Shown: positions 32,104 to 40,579, numbered from the stretch's first letter. The stretch is 58,719 nucleotides of DNA from Christensenellaceae bacterium (GCA_031280685.1 JAITGM010000031.1:1-58719), one strand, 5' to 3'. A program made the numbers and translations. The notes: generated by a model not told the origin, from the letters alone.

Positions 32104-33264
32104 ATGCCTAATTTAAGCCGCCGAACCGAGGGCTTTACCGACTCGGTCATCCGCAGGATGACCCGCATCTGCCTGGAGTGCGGCGCGGTCAACCTCTCGC
32201 AGGGCTTTCCGGACTTTGACCCGCCGGCCGCCATCACGCAAAGGCTCGCGCAGATCGCGCAGGAGGGGCCGCACCAGTATTCCATCACTTGGGGCGCGCA
32301 GAACTTCCGCGAGGCGCTGGCCAAGAAGCAAAGCCGCCTGATGGGCCGCGAAATCGACCCGAACGGCGAAATCGTCGTCACCTGCGGCAGCACCGAGGCC
32401 ATGATGGCCGCGATGATGAGCGTCTGCGACCCTGGCGATAAGGTCGTGGTGTTTTCGCCCTTTTATGAAAACTACGGCGCCGACGCGATTTTATCCGGCG
32501 CCCAGCCCATCTTCGTGCCGCTGAGCCCGCCGGATTTCCGGTTTGACGCAAACCAGCTCGAAGACGCCTTCCGCCAAAGGCCAAAGGCGCTCATCCTCTG
32601 CAACCCCTCGAACCCTTCGGGCCGCGTCTTTACGCTGGAGGAGCTCACGATCATCGCCGATCTGGCCAAAAAATACGATTCCTTCGTGATCACAGACGAA
32701 GTGTATGAGCACATCGTCTTTTCGCCCCACAGGCACCATTACATGGCCGCTCTGCCCGGCATGTTCGAGCGGACGATCTCGTGCAGTTCCCTTTCGAAGA
32801 CCTACTCCATCACGGGCTGGCGTCTGGGCTACATCATCGCCCCGAAAATGATCGTCGAAACCGCCAAGAAGGTGCACGACTTTCTCACCGTGGGCGCGGC
32901 CGCACCCCTGCAGGAGGCCGCGGTGGCCGGGTTGACCCTAGGGGATGCGTATTACGCGCAGCTCGCCAAGGACTATGCCGCGCGCAGGGAGCACTTCCTC
33001 AAGGGCATGGACGATTTAAAAATCCCCCACAGCACGCCGGAGGGCGCCTACTACGTTTTGATGGATATTTCCGAGTTCGGCTACGCCGACGATTTTAGCT
33101 TCTGCGAAGATCTGGCGCGCAAGGCGGGCCTTGGCGCGGTTCCCGGCTCGAGTTTCTTCCGCGAACCGAACCACAGCTTCGTGCGCCTGCATTTCGCCAA
33201 GACCAGGCAAATCCTGGACGCCGCCCTGGAGCGCCTTTCGGCCATGCGCGCGAAGCTCGGCTAA
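32104..33264 (+). CDS. PLP-dependent aminotransferase, class I/II
   Basis: A 386-residue fold-type I aminotransferase. The PLP Lys is in SSLSKTYSITGWRLGY (Lys 232), with NPSNPSGRVF (about 167-176) and ITDEVYEH (Asp 198, Tyr 201) as cofactor contacts, and a C-terminal substrate Arg in SFVRLHFA. The start MTRICLECGAVNLSQGFPDFD is like aspartate/aromatic or methionine-type transaminases; the amino donor cannot be told. RBS AAAGGGGG precedes ATG 32104. The next gene has its own promoter. Confidence 0.88.
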   Translation: MPNLSRRTEGFTDSVIRRMTRICLECGAVNLSQGFPDFDPPAAITQRLAQIAQEGPHQYSITWGAQNFREALAKKQSRLMGREIDPNGEIVVTCGSTEAMMAAMMSVCDPGDKVVVFSPFYENYGADAILSGAQPIFVPLSPPDFRFDANQLEDAFRQRPKALILCNPSNPSGRVFTLEELTIIADLAKKYDSFVITDEVYEHIVFSPHRHHYMAALPGMFERTISCSSLSKTYSITGWRLGYIIAPKMIVETAKKVHDFLTVGAAAPLQEAAVAGLTLGDAYYAQLAKDYAARREHFLKGMDDLKIPHSTPEGAYYVLMDISEFGYADDFSFCEDLARKAGLGAVPGSSFFREPNHSFVRLHFAKTRQILDAALERLSAMRAKLG

Positions 33265-33280
33265 GTTCCTTCATTTGTGG

Positions 33281-33309
33281 TTTACCTCGGTTAAATCCAG
33301 TGCTATACT
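33281..33309 (+). promoter_or_regulatory. Promoter of the cupin-VOC unit
   Basis: TTTACC and TATACT with a 17-base spacer and TGC before the -10 box, 35 bases before the next start codon. Confidence 0.65.
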
Positions 33310-33344
33310 AAGGGCAAACCCAAATCAAAAGGAGGGCACCCACG

Positions 33345-33833
33345 ATGCTTACCACCAAGGTTAAGGCACTTTCGAAGGACGCTTTCGCTCCATACGGCGA
33401 TTATACCCAGCTCATCCGCCCGGCAGAGCTCTTCGCGGGCATGCCGGTCAACTTCACGCCAGACATGGTTCAGCTCAACCTCAACCGCTTCACCATCGCT
33501 TCGTTTTCGATCTGCCGCGTCGAAAAGCGTGATTTGGTCGTCACCGCCAGCGAATACCACTCCTACACGGGCGAGGGCATCATCCCCCTTGAGGATGACA
33601 TCATCATCCACGTGGGCAAGCCCTTCCGCCGCGAGCTCATCGCGAGCGAAATCGAGGCCTTCCGTGTGCCCAAGGGCTACATGGTTTGCCTGAAGCCCGG
33701 CGTTTTGCACATGGCCCCCTTCGCGGTGGATCAGACCGTGAACGCCATCATCGTTCTGCCCGAGCGCACCTACGCCAACGATTGCGTGGTCATTCGCCAC
33801 GAAGAAAAGGATCATATCCGCATCGAGCTGTAA
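33345..33833 (+). CDS. Ureidoglycolate lyase-like cupin protein
   Basis: A 162-residue protein resembling the AllA/ureidoglycolate lyase cupin family (PF04115): KDAFAPYGDYTQLI at the start, the central strand YHSYTGEGIIPLEDD, and VLHMAPFAVDQTVNAIIVLP near the end with the conserved His. No other allantoin genes are seen, so the true substrate may differ. RBS AAAGGAGGG precedes ATG 33345. It has its own promoter, and the tandem VOC genes follow after 47 bases, so it may lead a three-gene unit. Confidence 0.7.
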   Translation: MLTTKVKALSKDAFAPYGDYTQLIRPAELFAGMPVNFTPDMVQLNLNRFTIASFSICRVEKRDLVVTASEYHSYTGEGIIPLEDDIIIHVGKPFRRELIASEIEAFRVPKGYMVCLKPGVLHMAPFAVDQTVNAIIVLPERTYANDCVVIRHEEKDHIRIEL

Positions 33834-33880
33834 GCGCCGCGGCCAAAAGGGCAAAAACAGGCTGAAAAGGGGGCTTTGCC

Positions 33881-34345
33881 ATGCAAAGGGGCATCTTGGG
33901 CACCAAGGCTGTCATCCAGATCGGCTTCGTCGTGCACGATGTCGAAAAGGCGGCGAAGGCCTTTGCGGAATTCTTCGGCGTGGAAGCGCCGAGCTGGAGC
34001 CTGTCGGATCCCTATGAAAAAACGGGCTGCGAATACAAGGGCAAGCCCTGCTTTGCCCGCAGCAAAAACGCCTTCTTCCAGATCGGCGATCAGCTCGATC
34101 TGGAGCTGATCGAGCCCGGCCCGGAGCCCAGCGTCTGGCGCGACTGGCTCGATGAAAGAGGCGAGGGCGTGCACCACATCGCATTTTTCATCCATGGCAT
34201 GGGCGAAAGGGTTCTCGCGCTGGAGGGCGCGGGCATTCCCCTGCTGCAAAAGGCCGAGTTCACCGGCGGTCGCTATGCCTACATGGACGCGACGGCCGGC
34301 CTGAAGGTCATCTTGGAACTGCTCGAAATCGAAGGGAGAGGCTGA
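33881..34345 (+). CDS. VOC family protein (first of a tandem pair)
   Basis: A 154-residue glyoxalase-fold protein with two beta-alpha-beta-beta-beta modules, closest in pattern to methylmalonyl-CoA epimerase-type VOC enzymes. Expected metal ligands appear as ELIEP (Glu), GVHHIAF (His) and the final LELLE (Glu), but the first ligand position reads QIGFVVHD with Gln instead of His. About half of its residues are identical to the next gene, which starts 2 bases after its stop. The substrate is unknown. Confidence 0.8.
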   Translation: MQRGILGTKAVIQIGFVVHDVEKAAKAFAEFFGVEAPSWSLSDPYEKTGCEYKGKPCFARSKNAFFQIGDQLDLELIEPGPEPSVWRDWLDERGEGVHHIAFFIHGMGERVLALEGAGIPLLQKAEFTGGRYAYMDATAGLKVILELLEIEGRG

Positions 34346-34347
34346 GC

Positions 34348-34809
34348 ATGGAAAAGGGCATTCTTGGCACGAAGATCGTCACCCAGATCGGCTTTGTCGT
34401 CCACGATATTGAGGCCTCCTCGCAGGCCTTCGCCGACTTTTTGGGCGTTGCCAAGCCAAATTGGTCGCTGACCGACACGATCGACAAAACCCAGGGGCAA
34501 TACAACGGCGAGCCTTGCCCCGCCCGCGCGAAGCTCGCCTTTTTTAAGGTGGGCGAGCAGCTTTCCATCGAGCTGATCGAGCCCGACCAGGAACCCAGCG
34601 TCTGGCGCGACGTTTTAAACCAAAAGGGCGAGGGCGTGCACCATATCGCATTTAAGATCGAAGGCATGAAGGAAAAGCTCATCGCCCTTGAGGCGAGCGG
34701 CATGCGCCTGATGCAAAAGGGCGAATACACCGGCGGGCGCTATGCCTATGTGGACGCCCTCTCGCAGCTCAAGACCATCGTGGAGCTTTTGGAGAACGAC
34801 CCGAAATAA
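34348..34809 (+). CDS. VOC family protein (second of a tandem pair)
   Basis: A 153-residue paralogue of the preceding protein; shared stretches include GILGTK, QIGFVVHD, ELIEP, EPSVWRD, GEGVHHIAF and TGGRYAY. The charged middle parts differ, so the two may form a heterodimer or handle related substrates. Its start has GGGAGAGGC in front and is coupled to the first copy. It ends the unit before a strong hairpin. Confidence 0.8.
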   Translation: MEKGILGTKIVTQIGFVVHDIEASSQAFADFLGVAKPNWSLTDTIDKTQGQYNGEPCPARAKLAFFKVGEQLSIELIEPDQEPSVWRDVLNQKGEGVHHIAFKIEGMKEKLIALEASGMRLMQKGEYTGGRYAYVDALSQLKTIVELLENDPK

Positions 34810-34820
34810 CGGACCCCTCT

Positions 34821-34852
34821 TGGCCAGCTCCGCATAAGTGCGGAGCTGGCCA
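34821..34852 (+). terminator. Long perfect hairpin after the VOC pair
   Basis: TGGCCAGCTCCGCA and its exact complement form a 14-bp stem with loop TAAG, 11 bases after the stop. No T run follows; it may protect the mRNA 3' end while the T-rich terminator at 34897 ends transcription. Confidence 0.6.
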
Positions 34853-34896
34853 GCCACGATTGCTGTTACGAAGGGCTTAAGCAACGAAGCAATCCC

Positions 34897-34929
34897 AAAA
34901 GGCCGCCTAAGCCAAGGCGGCCTTTCTTC
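34897..34929 (+). terminator. Rho-independent terminator of the cupin-VOC unit
   Basis: AAAAGGCCGCCT and AGGCGGCCTTT pair around AAGCCA, followed by CTTC. It is A/T-flanked and may serve both strands. Confidence 0.7.
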
Positions 34930-34949
34930 AATAAGGGACACGAAGGGAA

Positions 34950-34985
34950 CACGCTGGATTCCTTCGGTTCCCTCGCAATGGCGAG
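34950..34985. repeat. Interspersed GGATTCCTTCGGTTCCCTCGCAATGGCG-type repeat, copy 2
   Basis: A related copy of the repeat at 27826 and 53910, here with GGATTCCTTCGG and CCTCGCAATGG. The stretch 34930-35173 has no gene. Confidence 0.55.
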
Positions 34986-35173
34986 GAAGGGATGCGTTCC
35001 GCATTCCAAGCTGGCCTGCCCCTTTTTTGAGGCCGCGCCGCGCCCCAAAAGACATTCTCAACACAAAAAAAGCGAAGCGCGCCGCCGTGCGAAGCGCTTC
35101 GCTTGGGCTGTAACTCGGGGTCGCATCATTCGCGGGGCCGAAAAGGGCCTTGCAAACGGCGAAGAGGCGCGCC

Positions 35174-35815
35174 TTACACGGCCAAAGTGAGCAACGGCAG
35201 CAGATCGTGCCGTTCCGCCTGCAGGATCAGCTCGCGGCTGAGCTGCGTGCCGCGGGCGATGCGGAAGCCGCCGTCCTGGCTGGCGACATCCTGCGTGAGC
35301 GTCTTGCCAAGGAGGAAATTCATGCTGCCTTCATCGAGCTGGCTCTCGCCTTCCTCCTCGGCTGCGCCAACGGAGGTCAGCACGAAGCCGGGCGAGAGGG
35401 TAACGAGCCTGGAGCCCGGAATGGTATCGCCGTTTTCGAGGAGAAGCGCTTCGATCGCGCCGCTCTTTTCGTCCAGATCGAAATCAGCGACCTTGCCCAA
35501 GATATCGCCGGTGCCCGAGAGAGCGATCGTCCCCTGCAAAAAGACGCCGTCGGCGGCGGCATCGACCAGGGCCTTATTGTCGAAGACCTTTTTGATGTCC
35601 CCCGCGGAGCGGATTACGATGAAGTCGTTGCCGACGCTCAAAATATCGCTGTAGGCGATAAGCTCGGGGAAGATGCCGGGGATGCCATGGGCGACATGCA
35701 GAAAGCTTGCCTTTTTCAGCCTGCGGGAGATGAGAACATTCTTGACCTGGGCGACCTGCTCGCCCTCCGAAACGGCCACGATAGGCAGTTTGAGGATCGC
35801 ACTGGCGGATTTCAT
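35174..35815 (-). CDS. PRC-barrel domain protein
   Basis: A 213-residue protein with two PRC-barrel-like units (about residues 1-80, KSASAILKLPIVAVSEGEQV, and 85-165, GTGDILGKVADFDLDEKSG then IEALLLENGDTIPG). This small beta barrel occurs in photosynthetic reaction centres, RimM and YlmC-type sporulation-linked proteins. A surface or regulatory role is likely but not decided. ATG 35815 follows AAGGAGG. It has its own promoter downstream of the VanW gene. Confidence 0.75.
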   Translation of the reverse strand: MKSASAILKLPIVAVSEGEQVAQVKNVLISRRLKKASFLHVAHGIPGIFPELIAYSDILSVGNDFIVIRSAGDIKKVFDNKALVDAAADGVFLQGTIALSGTGDILGKVADFDLDEKSGAIEALLLENGDTIPGSRLVTLSPGFVLTSVGAAEEEGESQLDEGSMNFLLGKTLTQDVASQDGGFRIARGTQLSRELILQAERHDLLPLLTLAV

Positions 35816-35856
35816 GGGGTTTTCCTCCTTCTCGTCAAAAAGCGCCTTTGTTTGCG

Positions 35857-35886
35857 AGTATACCACAACGGACGGGGGAAAGGCAA
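35857..35886 (-). promoter_or_regulatory. Promoter of the PRC-barrel gene
   Basis: TTGCCT and TATACT on the minus strand with an 18-base spacer, just after the VanW stop codon. Confidence 0.6.
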
Positions 35887-35891
35887 AGGGT

Positions 35892-37301
35892 TTAGGGTTT
35901 TGACCCGGCCGATGCGCCGACCTGAACGGTCGCCGGGCGGGCCGCATAGCTATCGTGTGAAAGAAGCTCGTGCTTGATCAGCTCGCCGTCGAAGTAAAAA
36001 TTGCGATAGACCTTGACTTCGTAACCCAGTTGCGCGCTCGCCAGCAGCTTTTCGATGCCGGGGGCCAGGGCTGTGGTGTATTCGATGCTCCTGCCCCTTG
36101 GCTGCACCTCCTTCACGACCTCGGGCACGAGCTCGATGCGCAGGCCGCTTTCGAGGGGCTGGCCGTAGACCTTCACCGTGAGCTGGTCGCTCGCCTGGTC
36201 GAACTTCACGCTCAAATAAAGGGAGTGGTTCGAATTGTTCTTGAGCTTTAGATCCTTATCGTCCCAATTCAGGGTCGCGTCCAGCCCCACGGGCAGATAC
36301 TGCGCCGGGTAGGTGTGGCGAACCCGCTCGACCACCTCCATGTTGGCCAGAAGCGCCGCGTTATAGATCGTCCCGGCGACCTGGCAAATGCCGCCGCCGA
36401 TGTCGTCCACGGTGTTGCCGTCCATGAGGACGGGGGCGGAGCGGAAGCCCTTTTCCTCGGTTCTCTCGCCCAAAATTCCGTTGAGCGACAGAGTCGCCCC
36501 GGGCGCGACCGCGCTGCCGTCAAGCAGCTCGCAGGCCTTGCGGATGTTGGTGTTGCGCTCTGCGTTGCTGCCGACCTCGGTGCTGTATTGGCTGATGAGC
36601 GCGGTATTCTTGCGCAGCTCCTTGGTGGAAACCTCGGCCGAAACGATATCGTAGGGCACGAGCACCACGGAATCATCGCCGGTTTGCAAGCGCTGGATGA
36701 CGAGATCCGCGGTCTTGTCCAGATTCGCGTAGCGGCTGGAGCAATCGGGCATGTAGGTGAACTTTTCAAGCTCCTTATGGAAGATCGCCGAAGCGTTGAT
36801 GGGCTCCAGATCATAGGGGAGGAGGATGTTGCGCAGCGAGCGCAGGATGACCGCCTTATCGTACTTTGGCGCGGTTTGGCGCTGCAGCGGCTCCTTGGGC
36901 GAAAACAAAGCCTGGAAGCCCAGGAGCGGGGAGGCGTTTTGGGGCGGGGCTGGATAGTGCGCGTCGTTCAAAACCTCGTCCACATCAAAGCTCAGGCCCA
37001 TTTCCTGCGCGGTTAAAAGGAGGACGTTCCCTGCATAATTGAGCTGAAGCAGCGTGTTTTCGAGGTCAATCCCACGCTTTTCCAAGATGGCTTCGCGCCC
37101 CTGTTCAAGGCTCAGGCCGCCAAGAGTCAGGCCGTCGATGACGGTGCCCTGGGGAAAGACCTCTTCCGTGAGCAGCTGGTGGCCGGCGATGGCCGCGCTG
37201 CCCAAAAAGCCCAGAACCGACACGCAAAAGACGAGCAGCAGGTTGATGAGCACGGAAAGGCTGCGCGGGCGCGCCCGCTTCGGGCCGGAATCGCGGTTCA
37301 T
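35892..37301 (-). CDS. VanW family protein
   Basis: A 469-residue membrane-anchored protein. It has one N-terminal helix (about 15-40, SVLINLLLVFCVSVLGFLG), a peptidoglycan-binding-like region (about 45-230), the VanW core (about 235-400, with NTNIRKACELLDGSAVAPGA and DIGGGICQVAGTIYNAAL) and a C-terminal beta region like G5 domains. VanW was first seen next to vancomycin resistance genes, but this type is widespread in spore formers and does not by itself imply resistance. It lies 39 bases after the coiled-coil gene, probably in one transcript. Confidence 0.85.
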   Translation of the reverse strand: MNRDSGPKRARPRSLSVLINLLLVFCVSVLGFLGSAAIAGHQLLTEEVFPQGTVIDGLTLGGLSLEQGREAILEKRGIDLENTLLQLNYAGNVLLLTAQEMGLSFDVDEVLNDAHYPAPPQNASPLLGFQALFSPKEPLQRQTAPKYDKAVILRSLRNILLPYDLEPINASAIFHKELEKFTYMPDCSSRYANLDKTADLVIQRLQTGDDSVVLVPYDIVSAEVSTKELRKNTALISQYSTEVGSNAERNTNIRKACELLDGSAVAPGATLSLNGILGERTEEKGFRSAPVLMDGNTVDDIGGGICQVAGTIYNAALLANMEVVERVRHTYPAQYLPVGLDATLNWDDKDLKLKNNSNHSLYLSVKFDQASDQLTVKVYGQPLESGLRIELVPEVVKEVQPRGRSIEYTTALAPGIEKLLASAQLGYEVKVYRNFYFDGELIKHELLSHDSYAARPATVQVGASAGSKP

Positions 37302-37340
37302 GGGGGAATCCCTCCTTTCTGGGCGGCGTCATGCCTTAGC

Positions 37341-39176
37341 TTAGCGAAGGAGATTCAAGATTAAACGCATTTTTTCGGCGACGGCCGGGTCGGGCGAGAG
37401 GAAGAGCCTTGCGGCCAGCAGCTTTGCGTCCTCAGCGCGCTTGAGTGCGATATAGCATTCCAGCAGGGCCTGCTGCGCCTGCAAAAGGGAGGCCGCGTCC
37501 ACCGGTGCGGCGGCGAAGGGTTCCAGGAGCGCCACGGCGAGGGCGTATGCCCCGCCCGCCTTGAGCTGAAGGGCGCGCTCTAGCGGGAGAAGCCTGGCGC
37601 GGCGAGCCTGCGCCTGGCGCTGCTCTTCCGCGTTGCGCGCTTCCTCGGCCTTGCGGCGCTGTTCTTCGGCCAGCCTGGTCTCTTCGGCACGCTCGCTTTC
37701 CTGGGCGCTGCGGGCCTGCTCCAGCAGGCGGCGCCGCTCCTGCGCAAGCCGGATTCCTTCCGCGATGCGGGCTTCCTCGGCCTGATGGCGCTGCTCTTCA
37801 GCGAGCCTGGCTTCCTCTGCGAGCCTGATTTCCTCTGCGATGCGAGCTTCTTCGACCCTGCGGCGCTGCTCTTCAGCGAGCCTGATTTCCTCTGCGATGC
37901 GGGCTTCTTCGGCCAAGCGGCGCTGTTCATCAGCGAGCCTTGCTTCTTCGGCGAGCCTGATTCCCTCGGCAATGCGAGCTTCTTCGGCCAAGCGAGCTTC
38001 TTCGGCCAAGCGGTGCTGCTCTTCGGCAAGCCTGGCTTCCTCGGCAAGCCTGATTTCCTCGGCAATGCGGGCTTCTTCGGCCAAGCGGCGCTGTTCTTCG
38101 GCGAGCCTGGCTTCCTCGGCGAGTTTGATTTCCTCGGCAATGTGAGCTTCTTCGACCCTGCGGCGCTGCTCTTCGGCGAGCCTGGCTTCTTCAGCGAGCC
38201 TGATTTCCTTTGCGATGCGGGCTTCTTCGGCCAAACGAGCTTCTTCGGCCAAGCGGCGCTGCTTTTCGGCGAGCCTTGCTTCTTCGGCAAGCCTGATTTC
38301 CTCGGCAATGCGAGCTTCTTCGGCCAAGCGAGCTTCTACTTCCGCCTTGCGAGCCGAAGCCTCAGCCAAAAGCCTTTGCTTGGCCTGCTGCGCCCTCTCA
38401 ACCAAGTGCTTTTGCTCCTCAATACGCTGCTTCTCTGCCGCCACGCGAGCGGCTTCTTCGGCCCTTGCCTTCTCTGCCGCGACGCGGGCGGCTTCTTCGG
38501 CCCTTGCCTTCTCCGCCGCCACGCGGGCGTCCTCCTCGGCCCTTGCCTTCTCCGCCGCGATGCGAGCGGCTTCCTCGGCCCTTGCCTTCTCCGCCGCGAT
38601 GCGAGCGGCCTCCTCGGCCCTTGCCTTCTCCGCCGCCACGCGGGCGGCTTCTTCGGCCCTTGCCATGCGGATAGCCCGCCCAGTTCGCCCGGTTTTGCTC
38701 TTTTCTTCGGCATCGTGAGGGGCTTCCTCAACCCTGGCCTTCTCTTTGGCCTGTTGCGCAGGCACAGTTTCTGCCGCGTGCGCCGCGTCTTCCGCATCGC
38801 GCTCGTGGTAGGAGAGGATTTTCGTGTGCGGGCTGGAGAGCCTCGTGCGCTTCAGGCGCCAACCCTCCCGCGGCGGCGGAGTCTCCGCATCCTCAGCCCC
38901 CAGATTCAGGCGGCGGAAAAGCGCTTCCTGCCCGTATTGCGCGATGAAAACAAGCGCAATCGGCCCTAGAAACAACCCCAGCAGCTGAAGGATCACCTCG
39001 CTGATGGAATATCCTCGCGAGAGCGAAAGGAACAAAATCCAGCTAAACAACAAAGCCAAGACCAACCCGCACACCCCGGCAAAGCCGCGGCGCAGGGATT
39101 GGCGGTTGGCATAATATATTGAAAGGAAGCCAAGGCCGCCCAAAATCAATAGGAAGAGGGCTAAAATTCCGGGCAT
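37341..39176 (-). CDS. Membrane-anchored coiled-coil repeat protein with TPR-like tail
   Basis: A 611-residue protein of unknown family. Two or three N-terminal membrane helices (about 2-25, 30-53 and 60-80) are followed by a linker and about 370 residues of charged Glu/Arg/Ala coiled coil. The first repeat block has six units of 13 residues (ARAEEAARVAAEK). The second has 25-residue units built as 6+6+6+7 (LAEEAR, IAEEIR, LAEEAR, LAEEQRR). A helical tail (about 535-611, YALAVALLEPFAA, LLECYIALKRAEDAKLLAARLF) looks TPR-like. A TolA-like spacer or a cell-envelope scaffold is possible. Repeat DNA makes its length variable. Confidence 0.75.
   Translation of the reverse strand: MPGILALFLLILGGLGFLSIYYANRQSLRRGFAGVCGLVLALLFSWILFLSLSRGYSISEVILQLLGLFLGPIALVFIAQYGQEALFRRLNLGAEDAETPPPREGWRLKRTRLSSPHTKILSYHERDAEDAAHAAETVPAQQAKEKARVEEAPHDAEEKSKTGRTGRAIRMARAEEAARVAAEKARAEEAARIAAEKARAEEAARIAAEKARAEEDARVAAEKARAEEAARVAAEKARAEEAARVAAEKQRIEEQKHLVERAQQAKQRLLAEASARKAEVEARLAEEARIAEEIRLAEEARLAEKQRRLAEEARLAEEARIAKEIRLAEEARLAEEQRRRVEEAHIAEEIKLAEEARLAEEQRRLAEEARIAEEIRLAEEARLAEEQHRLAEEARLAEEARIAEGIRLAEEARLADEQRRLAEEARIAEEIRLAEEQRRRVEEARIAEEIRLAEEARLAEEQRHQAEEARIAEGIRLAQERRRLLEQARSAQESERAEETRLAEEQRRKAEEARNAEEQRQAQARRARLLPLERALQLKAGGAYALAVALLEPFAAAPVDAASLLQAQQALLECYIALKRAEDAKLLAARLFLSPDPAVAEKMRLILNLLR
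37600..38680 (-). repeat. In-gene tandem repeats of the coiled-coil protein
   Basis: From 38440 to 38680, 39-base units coding 13 residues are nearly identical. From about 37740 to 38330, 75-base units coding 25 residues occur with insertions of extra LAEEAR modules. High similarity between units implies recent expansion and recombination. Confidence 0.8.
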
Positions 39177-39228
39177 ATCATCCCTTCTTTGAATGAGCGC
39201 ACGGGCCGTGCGCGTAGTCCTTCTCATG

Positions 39229-39257
39229 ATTCTAGCATAAAACGCTCAATACGACAA
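39229..39257 (-). promoter_or_regulatory. Promoter of the coiled-coil / VanW unit
   Basis: TTGTCG and TAGAAT on the minus strand with a 17-base spacer and TGC before the -10 box, about 55 bases before the start codon. Confidence 0.6.
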
Positions 39258-39388
39258 TCCCTGGCAAATAAATTCGATGAAAAAAGGGCGCCCCCTCTCG
39301 CGTGGGCGGGAATAAAAACGCGGAAATCATCGAATTTTCTCGAAATTGATATGTTTATGATACGGTAAGGGCCTCAAAACTCCTTTGG

Positions 39389-39417
39389 TTGACAAGATTC
39401 CGCGCGAGGCCTATAAT
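39389..39417 (+). promoter_or_regulatory. Consensus promoter of tRNA-Arg
   Basis: TTGACA and TATAAT match consensus exactly with a 17-base spacer; the tRNA begins about 76 bases downstream. Confidence 0.9.
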
Positions 39418-39493
39418 AAAAATGCTTTTCGCTGGCTCGCCAAGGCCTGCCGTCTTTTCTGCGGCCGCACGGCGAAAACAGCGCGATCCCCAA

Positions 39494-39570
39494 GTCCTTG
39501 TAGCTCAGCAGGATAGAGCGTCCGCCTCCTAAGCGGAAGGTCGTGAGTTCGAATCTCGCCAGGGACGCCA
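39494..39570 (+). tRNA. tRNA-Arg (anticodon CCT)
   Basis: Acceptor GTCCTTG/CAGGGAC, D arm TAGCTCAGCAGGATAGAGC, anticodon stem TCCGC/GCGGA with loop CTCCTAA (CCT), T loop GAGTTCGAATCTC and an encoded GCCA end. It reads the AGG codon. Confidence 0.95.
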
Positions 39571-39573
39571 CAT

Positions 39574-39608
39574 CGCCGCGAACTGCGTTAAGTTTGCGGC
39601 GTTTTTTT
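39574..39608 (+). terminator. Terminator of tRNA-Arg
   Basis: CGCCGCGAACT and AGTTTGCGGCG pair with one wobble around GCGTTA, followed by seven T. Confidence 0.9.
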
Positions 39609-39765
39609 GCGAAAAGCCCTCTCTTGCCCTCGGCCGCGCATGCCGCTTCCGCGAAAAAGGCGCAAGAGGAACGGCTAGGTCCGTGCCAAGGCTGACCTCT
39701 TAACGTCGTTTTCCGTTTCGCCAGCTTTTTGCGGACTGTGCCGCCCCGCCGCGCCTGGGCAGGTA

Positions 39766-39791
39766 CGGGGCGCGCTCGCTCCGCTCGCGCG
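39766..39791. repeat. GGCGCGC/GCGCGCC hairpin, solitary copy
   Basis: GGCGCGCTCGCTCCGCTCGC followed by GCGCC is identical to the first hairpin of the composite repeat at 53740-53764. Here it lacks the three-hairpin domain. The surrounding gap 39609-40081 holds no supported gene. Confidence 0.7.
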
Positions 39792-40081
39792 CCAAAGGGC
39801 CGGGTGCCAAGCCTTGCCGGTTCCGCGGTTTCATCACGGATTGGCCCCTGAGCCTGCGATTCGGGCAGGGCTGCATAAAAATGGAACGCGAACGCCGTGG
39901 GCAGGCCAAAGGCAGGCGCGATTCCAGCCGCTTCGCTCTGCAAATCGCGCTTTTTCACACGGCGCGAAGGAAATCCGCTCAGCCCGGCGAATTCTTAATA
40001 AAAAGAGTCCAATGCTGTTTTTCGCCGCCCCGGCGGAGGGAGTTCCTCGCCGGGTCGTCATAAAAGAGGAGGAGTTTAACC

Positions 40082-40579
40082 ATGTTTTGCCCACATTGCG
40101 GCGCGCAGATCTCTGAGAACGCGATTTTTTGCCCCGTTTGCGGTAAGCGCATCGAATCCGCCCCGCCCGAACAGCCCGCGGCCGCCCCGGGGCCCGAGGA
40201 GCCAGCCTTTCAGCAGCCCCAGCCCTACGAAAATCCCTATGCCCAGCCGCAGGCCCCGGCCTACGCAAGGCCTGTGATCAGCGACTTTTTGGCCGGCAAC
40301 ATCGTGCTTACCGTGCTTTCGTTCCTTTGCTGCAATATCCTGGCGCTGATCCCCGGCATCATTGGCATCGTCTTTTCATCGGGCGTGAAGGCCAGCCTGC
40401 GCGAGGGCGGCCAGGCTGAAGCCGAGGGAAAGGCCAAGACCGCCAAGATCCTGTTCTTCGTTACCCTTGGGCTGCTGGTGCTGGGCCTTATCGCCAACAT
40501 CGTGGTTTTCGGTTGGAGCCTGAGCGGCGCTGGCGGTTTTCAAGAGATCATCAGAGAGATGGAGCACAGTTTCTATTAG
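40082..40579 (+). CDS. Zinc-ribbon plus CD225/dispanin-like membrane protein
   Basis: A 165-residue protein with an N-terminal zinc ribbon (CPHCGAQISENAIFCPVCG, residues 3-21), a Pro/Gln-rich linker (about 25-65) and a CD225-type double helix (about 70-150). The segment NIVLTVLSFLCCNILALIPG plus a VKASLREGGQAEAEGKAKTA loop and a second helix matches the dispanin pattern (PF04505). Such bacterial proteins are small membrane proteins of unknown role. RBS GAGGAGG precedes ATG 40082. The next gene starts 11 bases after its stop. Confidence 0.75.
   Translation: MFCPHCGAQISENAIFCPVCGKRIESAPPEQPAAAPGPEEPAFQQPQPYENPYAQPQAPAYARPVISDFLAGNIVLTVLSFLCCNILALIPGIIGIVFSSGVKASLREGGQAEAEGKAKTAKILFFVTLGLLVLGLIANIVVFGWSLSGAGGFQEIIREMEHSFY

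Noticed and set aside
35892..37301. Vancomycin resistance
   Set aside because: VanW alone is common in Clostridia; no vanHAX or two-component genes are nearby.
37600..38680. CRISPR-like regular spacing
   Set aside because: The repeats are in frame, contiguous and coding, with no variable spacers; no cas genes are present anywhere in the window.
37785..38969. A 394-codon open frame on the plus strand with Phe/Leu/Ala-rich repeats
   Set aside because: It is the mirror of the coiled-coil repeats; unbroken only because the Glu/Arg/Ala codons have no stops in complement. No ribosome site or domain.
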